Of a stretch of DNA of 64,000 nucleotides, positions 45,153 to 54,624 are shown piece by piece (the first letter of the stretch is position 1; every line of letters starts with the position of its first letter). The notes under the pieces were generated by a model. The model worked only from the letters and a program-made list of their open reading frames with translations, was not told the DNA's origin and did no database searches. The position numbers and the translations under genes are program-made. This stretch comes from an unidentified eubacterium SCB49 (GTDB lineage Bacteria; Bacteroidota; Bacteroidia; Flavobacteriales; Flavobacteriaceae), in contig ABCO01000010.1 of assembly GCA_000170815.1 (NCBI GenBank), positions 1 to 64,000 on the forward strand, written 5' to 3'.

Positions 45153-46355
45153 CTATTGTTGTGTAGTAGCATTTTTGTTGTTAAGTCCATTAAATAAATA
45201 GACGGCTAAACTACACGAGGGCCCGATAGCCAAAATTAAAAACAGGTAATTAATTTTTATATTTGAGGCTAAGTAGCCAACTAATTCTATGCTAATCACA
45301 GTAATGGCAAAACCAATAGAAGTGACGATAGTGATGGCTGTTCCTTTTATTTCGGGCAATGAGTTATTGGCAACCAAAGACGAAAACAATGGTGAATCTC
45401 CTGCAACAGTAAAACCCCAAAAGAGCATAAAAATAATAAATAAGAAAACAGATGTTGTCTCAAAAAATAGAGGAGAGAGTAAACAACAAATTAATGATAA
45501 TGATAAAAACAAAAAAGCTGTTTTTTTAACTCCTAGATATGAGCTTAGATAACCCGCCGCCACACAGCCTAAGCCTCCAGTTGCAATAATTATACAACTC
45601 CATAGTGGAATATTAAATGTTATTTGTGGCAAACTCATTATATATGCTTTAATGAGAACCGGTACAAACACCCAAAAAGTATAAAGTTCCCACATATGTC
45701 CAAAATAGCCTAGCGCAGCGATATTAAAATTCTTGTTTTTAAAAATCGTTTTTATACCTTCTAATTTTATTTTTTTTCCTTGAATGCGATAGGGACCATT
45801 AGAAATAAAAAGTAAGATGGCTATACCTCCAATTATAGATAAAATAGAAATTACAATAATCACATATTTCCAAGGTAGGTCTTCCGAAAGCTCTTTTAAA
45901 AGATGAGGTAGAGAGGTGCCTAAAACAAGCGCACCAACCAGATAGCCTAATGCTTTTCCAAGTCCGTTTTTATAGTAGTCTGAGGCTATTTTCATTCCTA
46001 CAGGGTAAATACCTGCTAAAAAGAAACCTGTAAAAAACCTGAAAACCAATAAAGAGTTTAATGTGTTTTCTTCCCACAGTATACCCGCATTAACTGCTGC
46101 GCCCAATAAGGCACAGACAAAGAAAACTTTACTTGGCGAAAAGCGGTCTATTATCGCGAGTACCGCAAAAAATAAAGTACCTAAAATAAAACCTATTTGT
46201 ACCATGGTGGTTAATGTCCAGAGTGCGCTTTCCTGCAGGTGATAATCTTCAATAATATTAGACATTACGCCGTTTCCAGCAAACCATAACGAAGTACAGA
46301 AAAACTGAGCGATAACGATTATTGGAAGAATGTAGGTCTTGGGTTGGATAATAAT
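45153..46355 (-). CDS. MFS transporter; no standard start codon before TM1
   Basis: Major facilitator with 12 predicted membrane segments, resembling the CynX/nitrate-type MFS group; substrate unknown. The first ATG at 46265 would give 370 residues without TM1. The frame is open upstream to a TAG at 46365 and encodes PKTYILPIIVIAQFF then CTSLWFAGNGV, an excellent TM1 with the family's LWFAGNGV signature. In that stretch there is no ATG, GTG or TTG; the best candidates are the ATT/ATC codons at 46347-46355. Later signatures are RFFTGFFLAGIYPVGMKI and FWGFTVAGDSPLFSSLVA. It is either an ATT start or a disabled gene. Confidence 0.8.
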   Translation of the reverse strand: MIIQPKTYILPIIVIAQFFCTSLWFAGNGVMSNIIEDYHLQESALWTLTTMVQIGFILGTLFFAVLAIIDRFSPSKVFFVCALLGAAVNAGILWEENTLNSLLVFRFFTGFFLAGIYPVGMKIASDYYKNGLGKALGYLVGALVLGTSLPHLLKELSEDLPWKYVIIVISILSIIGGIAILLFISNGPYRIQGKKIKLEGIKTIFKNKNFNIAALGYFGHMWELYTFWVFVPVLIKAYIMSLPQITFNIPLWSCIIIATGGLGCVAAGYLSSYLGVKKTAFLFLSLSLICCLLSPLFFETTSVFLFIIFMLFWGFTVAGDSPLFSSLVANNSLPEIKGTAITIVTSIGFAITVISIELVGYLASNIKINYLFLILAIGPSCSLAVYLFNGLNNKNATTQQ

Positions 46356-46502
46356 TGTTTTAGTCTAATAACTGAGTTATGTATGTAGTCGTAAAAAGCC
46401 TAATTAATAACAAACTACGCTAATAATTACTTCTCAAATGATATAAGAATGTACAAAATAGAGATATTTCATAAATCATTCTTACGAGTCGTCTAACTGT
46501 CT

Positions 46503-46510
46503 TATTTTTG
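46503..46510 (+). promoter_or_regulatory. -7 promoter element of pyrD
   Basis: TATTTTTG fits TAnnTTTG and lies 18 bp before the ATG at 46529. The in-frame TTG at 46508 is part of this box and therefore not the start codon. Confidence 0.55.
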
Positions 46511-46528
46511 CAAAACAATTATTCCCTT

Positions 46529-47557
46529 ATGTATAAATCACTACTTCGTCCTATTCTCTTCAGCTTTGATCCTGAAAAAGTTCATTATTTTACCTTCTCA
46601 TTAATCAAGTTGTCGCACAAGCTAGGTTTTGGAGGGCTTTTCAGAAGCATTTATAAAACGACAGATAAGCGATTAGAGCGTAACCTATTTGGACTTAAGT
46701 TTGAGAATCCAGTAGGTCTTGCTGCTGGTTTTGATAAAAATGCGGTCTTGTATAATGAGTTGGCTAATTTTGGTTTCGGTTTTATCGAAATAGGAACTGT
46801 GACGCCATTAGCACAAGAAGGAAACCCTAAAAAAAGGCTTTTTAGACTTAAAGATGATAAAGGGATTATCAACAGAATGGGCTTTAATAATGAAGGTCTA
46901 GAGGGAGCCATAGAACAACTTAAAAAAAATAAAGGGAAATTAATAATAGGTGGAAACATAGGTAAAAACACGCAAACCTTGCCAGAAAATTATACGGCAG
47001 ATTACCTCACTTGTTTTAATGCACTACACCCTTATGTAGATTATTTTGTGCTAAATGTTAGTTGTCCTAATGTAGGGAGTCACGCAAAACTGAATGATAA
47101 AGACTATCTAGAAGAACTGATTGGAGCGGTACAAGAGGCAAATAAAAACTTTGATAAGCAAAAGCCAATCTTATTAAAAATAGCACCAGATTTAAACCCA
47201 GTTCAATTGGATGAGATTGTTACATTAGTACAAGATACTAAGTTAGATGGGGTGATTGCTAGTAACACATCTATGGATCGCTCTGGCTTAAAAGCTAGCG
47301 AGGCCAGACTAACAGAAATAGGTAACGGAGGATTAAGCGGACAACCTATAAAAGATAAAAGCACGGCAGTTATAAAATATCTTGCCGATAAGAGCAATAA
47401 ATCATTCCCTATAATTGGAGTGGGAGGTATTCATAGTGCAGATGATGCTTTAGAAAAACTAGATGCTGGTGCAGATTTAGTACAGATATATACAGGTTTT
47501 ATTTATGAAGGCCCTTCACTTATCAAGAAAATTAACAAGGCGATTTTAGCAAGGTAG
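46529..47557 (+). CDS. pyrD: Dihydroorotate dehydrogenase (quinone), class 2
   Basis: Flavoenzyme of pyrimidine synthesis, oxidising dihydroorotate with membrane quinone; 342 residues. Class 2 is indicated by the N-terminal helical extension ([19 protein letters not shown]) that docks to the membrane. Motifs are [25 protein letters not shown], the FMN-binding [21 protein letters not shown] with the catalytic serine one turn away (LNVS), LLKIAPDL and [27 protein letters not shown]. The start is the ATG at 46529. A LysE-type exporter gene follows 4 bp downstream. Confidence 0.96.
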   Translation: MYKSLLRPILFSFDPEKVHYFTFSLIKLSHKLGFGGLFRSIYKTTDKRLERNLFGLKFENPVGLAAGFDKNAVLYNELANFGFGFIEIGTVTPLAQEGNPKKRLFRLKDDKGIINRMGFNNEGLEGAIEQLKKNKGKLIIGGNIGKNTQTLPENYTADYLTCFNALHPYVDYFVLNVSCPNVGSHAKLNDKDYLEELIGAVQEANKNFDKQKPILLKIAPDLNPVQLDEIVTLVQDTKLDGVIASNTSMDRSGLKASEARLTEIGNGGLSGQPIKDKSTAVIKYLADKSNKSFPIIGVGGIHSADDALEKLDAGADLVQIYTGFIYEGPSLIKKINKAILAR

Positions 47558-47561
47558 CATA

Positions 47562-48209
47562 ATGGTAGAAACGCTTTTTTCGTTTGCACTTGCAACCATT
47601 GCATTAGCGCTTTCGCCAGGCCCAGATAATATTTATGTGCTTACGCAATCGCTCACTAATGGTGTAAAAAGCGGTATTGCCACTACAGCAGGTTTAATAA
47701 GTGGCTGCATTGTTCACACATCATTATTAGCCTTTGGGGTTTCGGCTATAATAACTACTTCTGAAACGCTCTTTTTTGGTATTAAACTTTTAGGTGCATT
47801 TTACCTTTTTTACTTAGCGTTTAAAGTTTTTAAAAGTGACAGCACGATTGTTCTTCAAAAAGAAGGGGATACGGTTGGCGCATTCTTGTCCGCCGAGGAG
47901 GATCCGAAGAAATCTTACTGGTCTTTATATAAAACTGGGGTGATTATGAATCTTGTTAACCCAAAAGTAATGATCTTTTTTCTCGCGTTTTTCCCTGCAT
48001 TTATATGGGAGCCAGAAGGTAATACTGTATACCAATTTTATGTGTTGGGTATTACTTTTATGGTGGTTTCGTTTATGGTTTTTAGTAGTATTACACTATT
48101 AGCGGGAGCTATTTCTTCTTATATAAAACAATACAGCAGTATTGGTCTTATTTTAAAATGGTTGCAGATTATAGTGTTTGTAGGTATTGGGGTTTTTATC
48201 TTGATTTAA
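47562..48209 (+). CDS. LysE-family amino-acid exporter
   Basis: A 215-residue inner-membrane protein with six hydrophobic segments. The N-terminal signature FALATIALALSPGPDNIYVLTQSL and the phrase GVIMNLVNPKVMIFFLAFFPAF are hallmarks of the LysE/RhtB superfamily, which exports amino acids such as homoserine, threonine or leucine. The specific substrate cannot be assigned. It begins 4 bp after pyrD, so the two share a transcript, though no metabolic link is evident. Confidence 0.9.
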   Translation: MVETLFSFALATIALALSPGPDNIYVLTQSLTNGVKSGIATTAGLISGCIVHTSLLAFGVSAIITTSETLFFGIKLLGAFYLFYLAFKVFKSDSTIVLQKEGDTVGAFLSAEEDPKKSYWSLYKTGVIMNLVNPKVMIFFLAFFPAFIWEPEGNTVYQFYVLGITFMVVSFMVFSSITLLAGAISSYIKQYSSIGLILKWLQIIVFVGIGVFILI

Positions 48210-48221
48210 TATTTAGTGAGT

Positions 48222-48840
48222 TTGTTGCACTTCGACAGGCTCAGTGTGACACAGTGATGGGGTTTCAATTTTGACGCATGTCAGTCTGAGCGCAGTCGAA
48301 GACCAATGGACTTCACCATTTTCAAATTTTTATGCTTATTTAAATTCAAGTCAGTTTGTTGCACTTCTACTCCCGATAGCTATCGAGACAGTGTGACATT
48401 GTGCTTTACATTTTTCACGTATTACAATTGTCAGTCTGAGCTTGTCGAAGACTAATGGACCTCACCATTTTCAAATTTTTAAGCTTATTTAAATTCAAGT
48501 CAGTTTGATGCACTTCTACTCCCGATAGCTATCGAGACAGTGTGACGTTGTGCTTTACATTTTTCACGTATTACGATTGTCAGTCTGAGCCTGTCGAAGA
48601 CCGATGGACTTCACCATTTTCAAATTTTTAAACCTATTTAAATTCAAGTCAGTTTGATGCACTTCTACTCCCGATAGCTATTGGGACAGTGTGACAGTGA
48701 GGTTTTTCCAAAATATTACAATTGTCAGTCTGAGCGCAGTCGAAGACCAATGGACCTCACCATTTTCAAATTTTTAGGCTTATTTAAATTCAAGTTAGTT
48801 TGATGCACTACTGCTCCCGATAGCTATCGGGACAGTGTTA
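48222..48840. repeat. Array of about four ~150-bp intergenic repeats
   Basis: Between the LysE-type gene and HMG-CoA lyase. GTCAGTCTGAGC occurs at 48280, 48430, 48579 and 48724. The near-palindrome TCCCGATAGCTATCG(A/G)GACA occurs at 48371, 48520, 48669 and 48815 (third copy with one change). Periods are 145-150 bp. Each unit also has the TGAGC..GTCGAAGAC element and the block CACCATTTTCAAATTTTTA. No coding capacity is seen. Confidence 0.92.
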
Positions 48841-48903
48841 CATTATTATGAATTATTAATTCTCTATTCTAAATTCATAATTTTAAATATTATCTTTACG
48901 CTA

Positions 48904-49767
48904 ATGCAAAAAGTAAAAATTATAGAATGTCCACGTGATGCCATGCAAGGCATTAAAGACTGGATTCCGACAGAAGAAAAAGTACAATATCTACAATCGC
49001 TTTTACGCTGTGGTTTTGATACAATAGACTTTGGAAGTTTTGTTTCGCCTAAGGCAATTCCGCAGATGGTAGATACAGCTGAGGTTTTGGCACAGTTAGA
49101 TTTGTCAAAAACAGATAGTAAATTACTAGGTATAGTGGCTAACGTTCGTGGAGCAGAGAGCGCATCATTACATCCAGAAATTCAATATTTGGGTTATCCA
49201 TTTTCTATTTCAGAAAATTTCCAGATGCGTAATACACATAAAACAATAGCGCAATCTATAGAAACACTTTCTGAAATTTTAAATATCGCAGATCGCTCTA
49301 ATAAAGAAGTAGTGACTTACCTCTCTATGGGCTTTGGTAATCCATACGGTGACCCTTGGAATGTAGAAATAGTAGGTGAATGGGCAGAAAAACTAGCATC
49401 GATGGGAGTGACTATTCTATCATTAAGTGATACCGTAGGAACCTCAGACCCAGAGACTATAGATTACTTATTTAAAAACTTAATCCCGAAATATCCAAAT
49501 ATCGAATTTGGAGCACACCTTCATACTACACCAACGGCATGGCATGAGAAGGTGGATGCTGCATATAAAGCTGGGTGCAGACGCTTTGATGGTGCCATAC
49601 AAGGTTTTGGCGGTTGCCCGATGGCAAAGGATGAGCTTACAGGAAATATGCCAACCGAAAAAATGCTAAGTTATTTTACAGCAGAAAAAGTAGATTGCAA
49701 CATTAATCCAATGAGTTTTGAGAGCTCGCATAATGAAGCAACAAAGATTTTTACTAAGTATCACTAA
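48904..49767 (+). CDS. Hydroxymethylglutaryl-CoA lyase
   Basis: Cleaves HMG-CoA to acetoacetate and acetyl-CoA, in leucine and ketone-body catabolism; 287 residues. The start is the ATG at 48904 (MQKVKIIECPRDAMQG); the frame extends upstream to 48835 inside the repeat array, which is rejected. Motifs are ECPRDAMQGIKDWIPTEEK, FVSPKAIPQMVDTAEV, ISLSDTVGTSDPE-type metal site (ILSLSDTVGTSDPE), the HLHTT metal ligands, and GFGGCPMAKDELTGNMPTE with the catalytic Cys. No other leucine-pathway gene is adjacent. It overlaps the upstream part of the nucleotidase frame but not its real start. Confidence 0.93.
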   Translation: MQKVKIIECPRDAMQGIKDWIPTEEKVQYLQSLLRCGFDTIDFGSFVSPKAIPQMVDTAEVLAQLDLSKTDSKLLGIVANVRGAESASLHPEIQYLGYPFSISENFQMRNTHKTIAQSIETLSEILNIADRSNKEVVTYLSMGFGNPYGDPWNVEIVGEWAEKLASMGVTILSLSDTVGTSDPETIDYLFKNLIPKYPNIEFGAHLHTTPTAWHEKVDAAYKAGCRRFDGAIQGFGGCPMAKDELTGNMPTEKMLSYFTAEKVDCNINPMSFESSHNEATKIFTKYH

Positions 49768-49801
49768 GGAAATTGAAATTGAAAACGAAAACGAAGTTAA
49801 A

Positions 49802-51355
49802 ATGAAAAAGTCCATATTCCATACTCCATATTCTATACTCATTTTACTAAGTGCTTTTCTCTTAGTTACAAGTTGTAAGACCAAGAAGATTACAGTACCT
49901 AAAAAGAATGTGGTTACCATTAAACTTCTTCAAGTAAACGATGTGTATGAAATATCGCCTTTAAGTGGAGGTAAAGAAGGGGGTATGGCTCGAGTGGCTT
50001 ATGTGGCAGATAGTATAAGAAAACAATATTCAAACACTTATTTAACTATGGCTGGCGATTTTTTAAATCCGTCATTAATAGGAACCTTAAAAGTGGATGG
50101 CAAACGTGTAGCAGGTAGGCAGATGGTTGAAGTGATGAATGCTATGAAGTTTGATTTGGCTGCTTTTGGAAATCATGAGTTTGATTTAAAAGAACACGAA
50201 TTACAAGAACGTCTTAATGAAAGTGAGTTTACTTGGACAGGAGCAAATGTGTTTCAAAAAAACGGTGAAGATGTAAGAGTGTTTCATACCATTAAAAATG
50301 GGGATAGTCTTCCTATTTCAGAAACCATTACTTATGATATAGATATCAATAAAGAATACCTTTTACGTCTTGGGTTTTTTAGTGTTTGTATAGATTCTAA
50401 CCCTGTTGATTATGTACATTATGCAGATTATATGCTTGAGGCGGGTAGTGCTTATGCTGCATTAGAATCTCAGAATACTGATATTATAGTGGGGTTAACA
50501 CACCTTAGCATTGAGCAAGACAAGCAAGTGGCAGAAGCATTTGATAATATCGATTTAATAATGGGTGGGCACGAGCATGATAATATGTATGTGCCTGTAA
50601 ATGGAATACATGTTGCAAAAGCAGATGCAAATGCAAAAACAATGTATGTACATACTTTAACATACAATTTAGCGACAGAAACATTAGATATAAACTCTGA
50701 GTTAGTTCCTATTACAAATAAAACGCCTTCATTACCAACTGTGCAAGCTGTTGTTAGTAAATGGGAAGGTATTTTAAATAAAGAACTTAGAAGTATAATT
50801 TCGAACCCTAATGAGGTAATTTATCATGCAGAAACACCACTAGATGGAACAGATGCAGGGGGTAGAGGTAAACAAACAAATCTGGGTAATATTATTTCTG
50901 AAGCAATGTCAGTTAGTTTTGATACACCTGTAGATGGTGCTTTGGTTAATGGAGGTTCTTTTAGGTTAGACGATCACCTTGAAGGCGATATAACAGCTGT
51001 AGATGTTTTTAGAGTATTACCTTTTGGAGGAGATGTACTTAAAGTAGAAATTACTGGCGAGTTGTTGAAAGAAACTCTAGATTATGGAGAGTCTTCGGCA
51101 GGAACAGGAGCTTATTTACAAAGGCATAATTTAAATAAAAACGATAAAAATGTATGGTTGGTTCAGGGGGCGCCTATAGTTTCAGACCAAGTGTATACTA
51201 TTGCGTTTAGTGATTTTTTACTAAAAGGTTTTGATATACCATTTTTAACGCCAGATAACCCTGGAGTTAAGAGTATATATAAGCCAACAGCTTTTGAGCC
51301 TGCTTTTGATATTAGAAAAGCTGTTGTAGATTTTATGAAAACATTAAATCAATAG
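49802..51355 (+). CDS. 5'-nucleotidase / metallophosphatase lipoprotein
   Basis: A 517-residue envelope enzyme releasing phosphate from nucleotides or similar esters. The start is the ATG at 49802, giving a lipoprotein signal with LVTSCK (Cys ~22); the frame upstream to 49718 overlaps the lyase gene. N-terminal calcineurin-like domain: LLQVNDVYE, GDFLNPS, AFGNHEFDL, GLTHLSIEQD and GGHEHD. C-terminal nucleotidase domain: NLGNIISEAM, GALVNGGSFR and VFRVLPFGGDVLKVEI. The first motif has Tyr where most members have His (NDVHG), as in a known sub-branch. The haem-binding gene follows after 4 bp. Confidence 0.9.
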   Translation: MKKSIFHTPYSILILLSAFLLVTSCKTKKITVPKKNVVTIKLLQVNDVYEISPLSGGKEGGMARVAYVADSIRKQYSNTYLTMAGDFLNPSLIGTLKVDGKRVAGRQMVEVMNAMKFDLAAFGNHEFDLKEHELQERLNESEFTWTGANVFQKNGEDVRVFHTIKNGDSLPISETITYDIDINKEYLLRLGFFSVCIDSNPVDYVHYADYMLEAGSAYAALESQNTDIIVGLTHLSIEQDKQVAEAFDNIDLIMGGHEHDNMYVPVNGIHVAKADANAKTMYVHTLTYNLATETLDINSELVPITNKTPSLPTVQAVVSKWEGILNKELRSIISNPNEVIYHAETPLDGTDAGGRGKQTNLGNIISEAMSVSFDTPVDGALVNGGSFRLDDHLEGDITAVDVFRVLPFGGDVLKVEITGELLKETLDYGESSAGTGAYLQRHNLNKNDKNVWLVQGAPIVSDQVYTIAFSDFLLKGFDIPFLTPDNPGVKSIYKPTAFEPAFDIRKAVVDFMKTLNQ

Positions 51356-51359
51356 TATT

Positions 51360-51830
51360 GTGAAAAAGATAATCAAAGTAATATTGCTTCTAGCACTTGT
51401 AGCTTTTGTGTTTATGCAGTTTATACGACCCGATAAAAATGAATCGGGGTATGAAACGGTAAAAGTATTTGAAACAGAAACAAATGTAAATGGTACGCTG
51501 GCTACATTGCTTAAAACAAAATGCTACGATTGTCACAGTAACCAAACCGTGTATCCTTGGTACGCAGAGATTGCACCAGCAAGTTACTGGTTAAGCGACC
51601 ATATAAATGACGGAAAAAAACACTTTAATGTATCTGTTTGGAGTAGTTATAGCGCTGAGAAAAAAGACCATAAACTTGATGAGTTTATTGAGATGATAGA
51701 AGAAGGAGAGATGCCACTAGATTCTTATACTTGGTTGCACGGTGATATTACAAACGACGAAAAAGAAATGCTCATTAATTGGGCACAAATACAAAGACTA
51801 CGTTATCAAAAAGAAATGTCGGAACTATAA
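51360..51830 (+). CDS. Haem-binding domain protein (c-type, CxxCH)
   Basis: A 156-residue protein starting with GTG at 51360, with one N-terminal membrane anchor (IIKVILLLALVAFVFMQF). The haem-attachment motif CYDCH is near residue 56, followed by SNQTVYPWYAEIAPASYWLSDHI and the methionine-containing EGEMPLDSYTWLH. This matches the Haem_bd domain (PF14376-type) common in Bacteroidota. It is probably a periplasm-facing c-type cytochrome; its redox partner is unknown. It lies 4 bp after the nucleotidase gene and 28 bp before the next lipoprotein gene, so it is probably part of one operon. Confidence 0.85.
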   Translation: MKKIIKVILLLALVAFVFMQFIRPDKNESGYETVKVFETETNVNGTLATLLKTKCYDCHSNQTVYPWYAEIAPASYWLSDHINDGKKHFNVSVWSSYSAEKKDHKLDEFIEMIEEGEMPLDSYTWLHGDITNDEKEMLINWAQIQRLRYQKEMSEL

Positions 51831-51858
51831 TTGATATTTTTTATAAAGCCTAATTAAT

Positions 51859-52299
51859 ATGAAACACATAATAACAACTTTTTTACTGTTAGTTTTACTA
51901 AGTTCATGTGGCGCTAAGCAGCCAACGATTTTAAGTACTACAAGTAATCCTAGTGTTTCTTCTTTAGATTATGAGCCATTTTTAGACATTACAGAAAATG
52001 CTCCTGATAAAGAATATGGCTTAGTAGAAAGTAAACCCATTAAGGTTGGAGAAAGGAGCGCAGTCAATCAACGTAGGTTTATTGCTTCTTTGGCAGGTCC
52101 AGATGGGCAAGTATTGTCTTTTTATAGAGTAGGTAGTTGTTGCCCTTATGCTAGTGAAAATGGACTAGGAGGTAGTGCTTTGGTTGATATATATCAAGTT
52201 ACTTATGATGGATTGAAAGATCCAATTTTGTTGTATATCAGTTTTTATGATTTTGAAAAATTATATATTCCTAATGGTTTTGTAAAACGAGAATTATAA
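51859..52299 (+). CDS. Small conserved lipoprotein
   Basis: A 146-residue lipoprotein (lipobox LLSSC, Cys ~17). The body contains KEYGLVESKPIKVGE, RRFIASLAGPDGQ, FYRVGSCCPYASENG with two adjacent cysteines, and LYISFYDFEKLYIPNGF. I recall homologues in Flavobacteriaceae that have been labelled 2-dehydro-3-deoxyphosphooctonate aldolase; nothing in this sequence supports that enzyme (no TIM barrel, too short). The function is unknown. It follows the haem-binding gene. Confidence 0.7.
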   Translation: MKHIITTFLLLVLLSSCGAKQPTILSTTSNPSVSSLDYEPFLDITENAPDKEYGLVESKPIKVGERSAVNQRRFIASLAGPDGQVLSFYRVGSCCPYASENGLGGSALVDIYQVTYDGLKDPILLYISFYDFEKLYIPNGFVKREL

Positions 52300-52372
52300 G
52301 CGTAATAACATTATTTATATTATCATACTATTAATTATGTCTTTATACTCCAACATTCTTAATTATATACTG

Positions 52373-52380
52373 TACATTTG
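52373..52380 (+). promoter_or_regulatory. -7 promoter element of guaB
   Basis: TACATTTG fits TAnnTTTG, 56 bp before the guaB ATG, giving a leader of about 50 nt. No TTG at -33 is seen. Confidence 0.5.
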
Positions 52381-52436
52381 CACGCAATTAATAATTAACC
52401 AACTTTCTATTACTTCTGAAAGATAATTTAATTGCG

Positions 52437-53909
52437 ATGACTGCACACGATAACAAAATTCTAGGAGAAGGCTTAACGTACGATGATGTATTATTAGTAC
52501 CAGCTTTTTCTGAAGTACTTCCTAGAGAAGTCTCTACCCAAACCCAATTTACTAGAAATATTACATTAAATGTACCTATTGTATCTGCTGCTATGGATAC
52601 AGTTACAGAAAGTGCGATGGCAATTGCTATGGCTCGTGAAGGAGGAATAGGAGTGTTACATAAAAACATGACTATAGAGCAGCAAGCTGCAGAAGTGCGT
52701 AAAGTAAAACGTGCAGAGAGTGGGATGATTCAGGACCCTGTAACATTACACAAAGAAAACACTGTTGGTGATGCTCAATCTACTATGCGAGAATACAGCA
52801 TTGGTGGTATTCCAATTATTGATAAAGATGGTTTACTTGTAGGAATCGTAACAAATAGAGATTTACGTTTTGAGAAAAACTACAGTCGTAAGTTAAGTGA
52901 AATCATGACTGTAGAAAATTTAGTAACTACAGCTCACGGTACTTCTTTAAAAGAAGCAGAACTTATTTTACAGGAAAATAAAATAGAAAAATTACCTGTT
53001 GTTGATGATTCAGGTAAACTTTTAGGGTTAATTACTTTTAGAGACATTACAAAGCTTACGCAAAAACCAAATGCTAATAAAGATTCATTTGGTCGATTAA
53101 GAGTTGCGGCTGCTTTAGGGGTAACGGCAGATGCAGTTGAAAGAGCTACAGCATTAGTAAATGCACAAGTAGATGCAGTAATTATTGATACGGCACACGG
53201 ACATACAAAAGGTGTGGTAACCGTATTAAAGCAAGTAAAAGAAAAGTTTCCTGAACTAGATGTGGTAGTAGGAAATATAGCAACAGCAGATGCCGCAAAA
53301 TATTTAGTAGAAGCAGGAGCAGATGCAGTAAAAGTAGGTATAGGACCTGGTTCTATTTGTACAACTCGTGTTGTTGCTGGAGTAGGTTTTCCACAATTTT
53401 CTGCGGTATTAGAAGTAGCTGCAGCGATAAAAGGAACTGGAGTGCCTGTAATTGCAGATGGAGGGATTCGCTATACTGGAGATATCCCAAAGGCAATCGC
53501 AGCAGGAGCAGATAGTGTGATGTTAGGTTCATTATTAGCAGGAACAAAAGAATCACCGGGCGAAACCATTATTTATGAAGGGCGTAAGTTTAAATCATAT
53601 AGAGGAATGGGATCTGTCGAGGCAATGAAACAAGGGTCTAAAGACAGGTATTTTCAAGATGTTGAAGATGATATTAAAAAATTAGTACCAGAAGGTATTG
53701 TAGGTCGTGTACCATATAAAGGAGAGATTATTGAAAGTATGACTCAGTTTATTGGTGGATTAAGAGCAGGAATGGGATATTGTGGAAGCAAAGATATTGC
53801 GACACTAAAAGATAAAGGAAGATTTGTGAAAATTACTGCATCTGGAATTAATGAAAGCCATCCTCACGATGTAACGATAACAAAAGAAGCTCCTAACTAT
53901 AGTAGATAG
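52437..53909 (+). CDS. guaB: IMP dehydrogenase
   Basis: Oxidises IMP to XMP, the committed step of guanine nucleotide synthesis. The 490 residues are the standard length. The TIM barrel is interrupted by two CBS domains (~95-205) that bind adenine or guanine nucleotides for regulation. The catalytic Cys308 is in GPGSICTTR, with [19 protein letters not shown], the [15 protein letters not shown] phosphate site and the flap segment [10 protein letters not shown]. It has a consensus promoter and a strong terminator and is monocistronic. Confidence 0.97.
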   Translation: MTAHDNKILGEGLTYDDVLLVPAFSEVLPREVSTQTQFTRNITLNVPIVSAAMDTVTESAMAIAMAREGGIGVLHKNMTIEQQAAEVRKVKRAESGMIQDPVTLHKENTVGDAQSTMREYSIGGIPIIDKDGLLVGIVTNRDLRFEKNYSRKLSEIMTVENLVTTAHGTSLKEAELILQENKIEKLPVVDDSGKLLGLITFRDITKLTQKPNANKDSFGRLRVAAALGVTADAVERATALVNAQVDAVIIDTAHGHTKGVVTVLKQVKEKFPELDVVVGNIATADAAKYLVEAGADAVKVGIGPGSICTTRVVAGVGFPQFSAVLEVAAAIKGTGVPVIADGGIRYTGDIPKAIAAGADSVMLGSLLAGTKESPGETIIYEGRKFKSYRGMGSVEAMKQGSKDRYFQDVEDDIKKLVPEGIVGRVPYKGEIIESMTQFIGGLRAGMGYCGSKDIATLKDKGRFVKITASGINESHPHDVTITKEAPNYSR

Positions 53910-53936
53910 AAAATACTTAGTTACAAGCAAACATAA

Positions 53937-53972
53937 AAAAAACCTCTAGCGCTTATGCACTAGAGGTTTTTT
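53937..53972. terminator. Intrinsic terminator between guaB and the OmpH gene
   Basis: Arms 53937-53949 (AAAAAACCTCTAG) and 53960-53972 pair perfectly over 13 bp with a 10-nt loop. The A and T tails on both sides let it serve the convergent guaB and OmpH-type genes. Confidence 0.85.
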
Positions 53973-54011
53973 AGTTTAATAAATACTTTTTAAAAGAATA
54001 GTAACGATGTA

Positions 54012-54512
54012 CTATTCTTTAAGAGTGATTCCTAATTGTGTTAACACAGCACGTGTAACATCTGTACTTGGATCAATATATACCATAGAATCATTTTTTT
54101 GCATAATCAGGGTGTATTGTTGCGCTTTTGCAACAGCTTCGAGAGCAACACCTACTTCTTGATAAAGCGGTCTTAGTAACTCATCACGTTTAATTTGCAT
54201 AAGTTTCACACCGTTATTTTTAAAATTAGCGATGTCATTCTCTGTGTTGAGCAAGGTTTGTTGTTTTTCTTTCTTTTGTTCTTGCGACAGACCTGCTTCA
54301 GTAGTTTTATACGTTTCAAAAAGGGCTTCGTAATCCTTGATTTTAAGTTGCAAATCGGCATCAAGCTCTTTACCGTATTCTTCTAGTCCAGTTTGAACTT
54401 GAGTAAAAGCAGGCATTTGGCTTATAATTAAATCAATGTCAATGGTTCCTGTTTTGCTTTGAGAAAACACAGAAAGTGAGACAAAAAGTAAAAGAGTAGT
54501 GATGTATTTCAT
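54012..54512 (-). CDS. OmpH/Skp-family periplasmic chaperone
   Basis: A 166-residue protein with a signal peptide ending VFSQ. After it comes TGTIDIDLIISQMP, then a long coiled-coil helix pair (~40-130, rich in Lys, Glu, Gln), then DPSTDVTRAVLTQLGI. This is the jellyfish-shaped Skp fold that shields unfolded outer-membrane proteins in the periplasm. Three parvulin-type foldase genes follow within the next 5 kb on the other strand. It is monocistronic. Confidence 0.85.
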   Translation of the reverse strand: MKYITTLLLFVSLSVFSQSKTGTIDIDLIISQMPAFTQVQTGLEEYGKELDADLQLKIKDYEALFETYKTTEAGLSQEQKKEKQQTLLNTENDIANFKNNGVKLMQIKRDELLRPLYQEVGVALEAVAKAQQYTLIMQKNDSMVYIDPSTDVTRAVLTQLGITLKE

Positions 54513-54624
54513 AATGTATATTGGTTAAGTTGGCTAAAGTACTAAATCTAAACAAGAGACGCACAGTAGCCTTTGGTGTTGCATTTTAGGTTTAAAAATT
54601 AAATATTTTAACTTAAAAAGTTAC

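Noticed and set aside
48835..48903. Upstream extension of the HMG-CoA lyase reading frame
   Set aside because: It lies in the repeat array and encodes a leader (LHYYELLILYSKF) unlike any lyase; the ATG at 48904 starts the conserved sequence.
49718..49801. Upstream extension of the 5'-nucleotidase frame overlapping HMG-CoA lyase
   Set aside because: It would bury the lipoprotein signal peptide 28 residues inside the protein; the ATG at 49802 gives a normal signal.
51859..52299. 2-dehydro-3-deoxyphosphooctonate aldolase
   Set aside because: The name appears on similar small lipoproteins, but the sequence is far too short for the TIM barrel and has none of its motifs.
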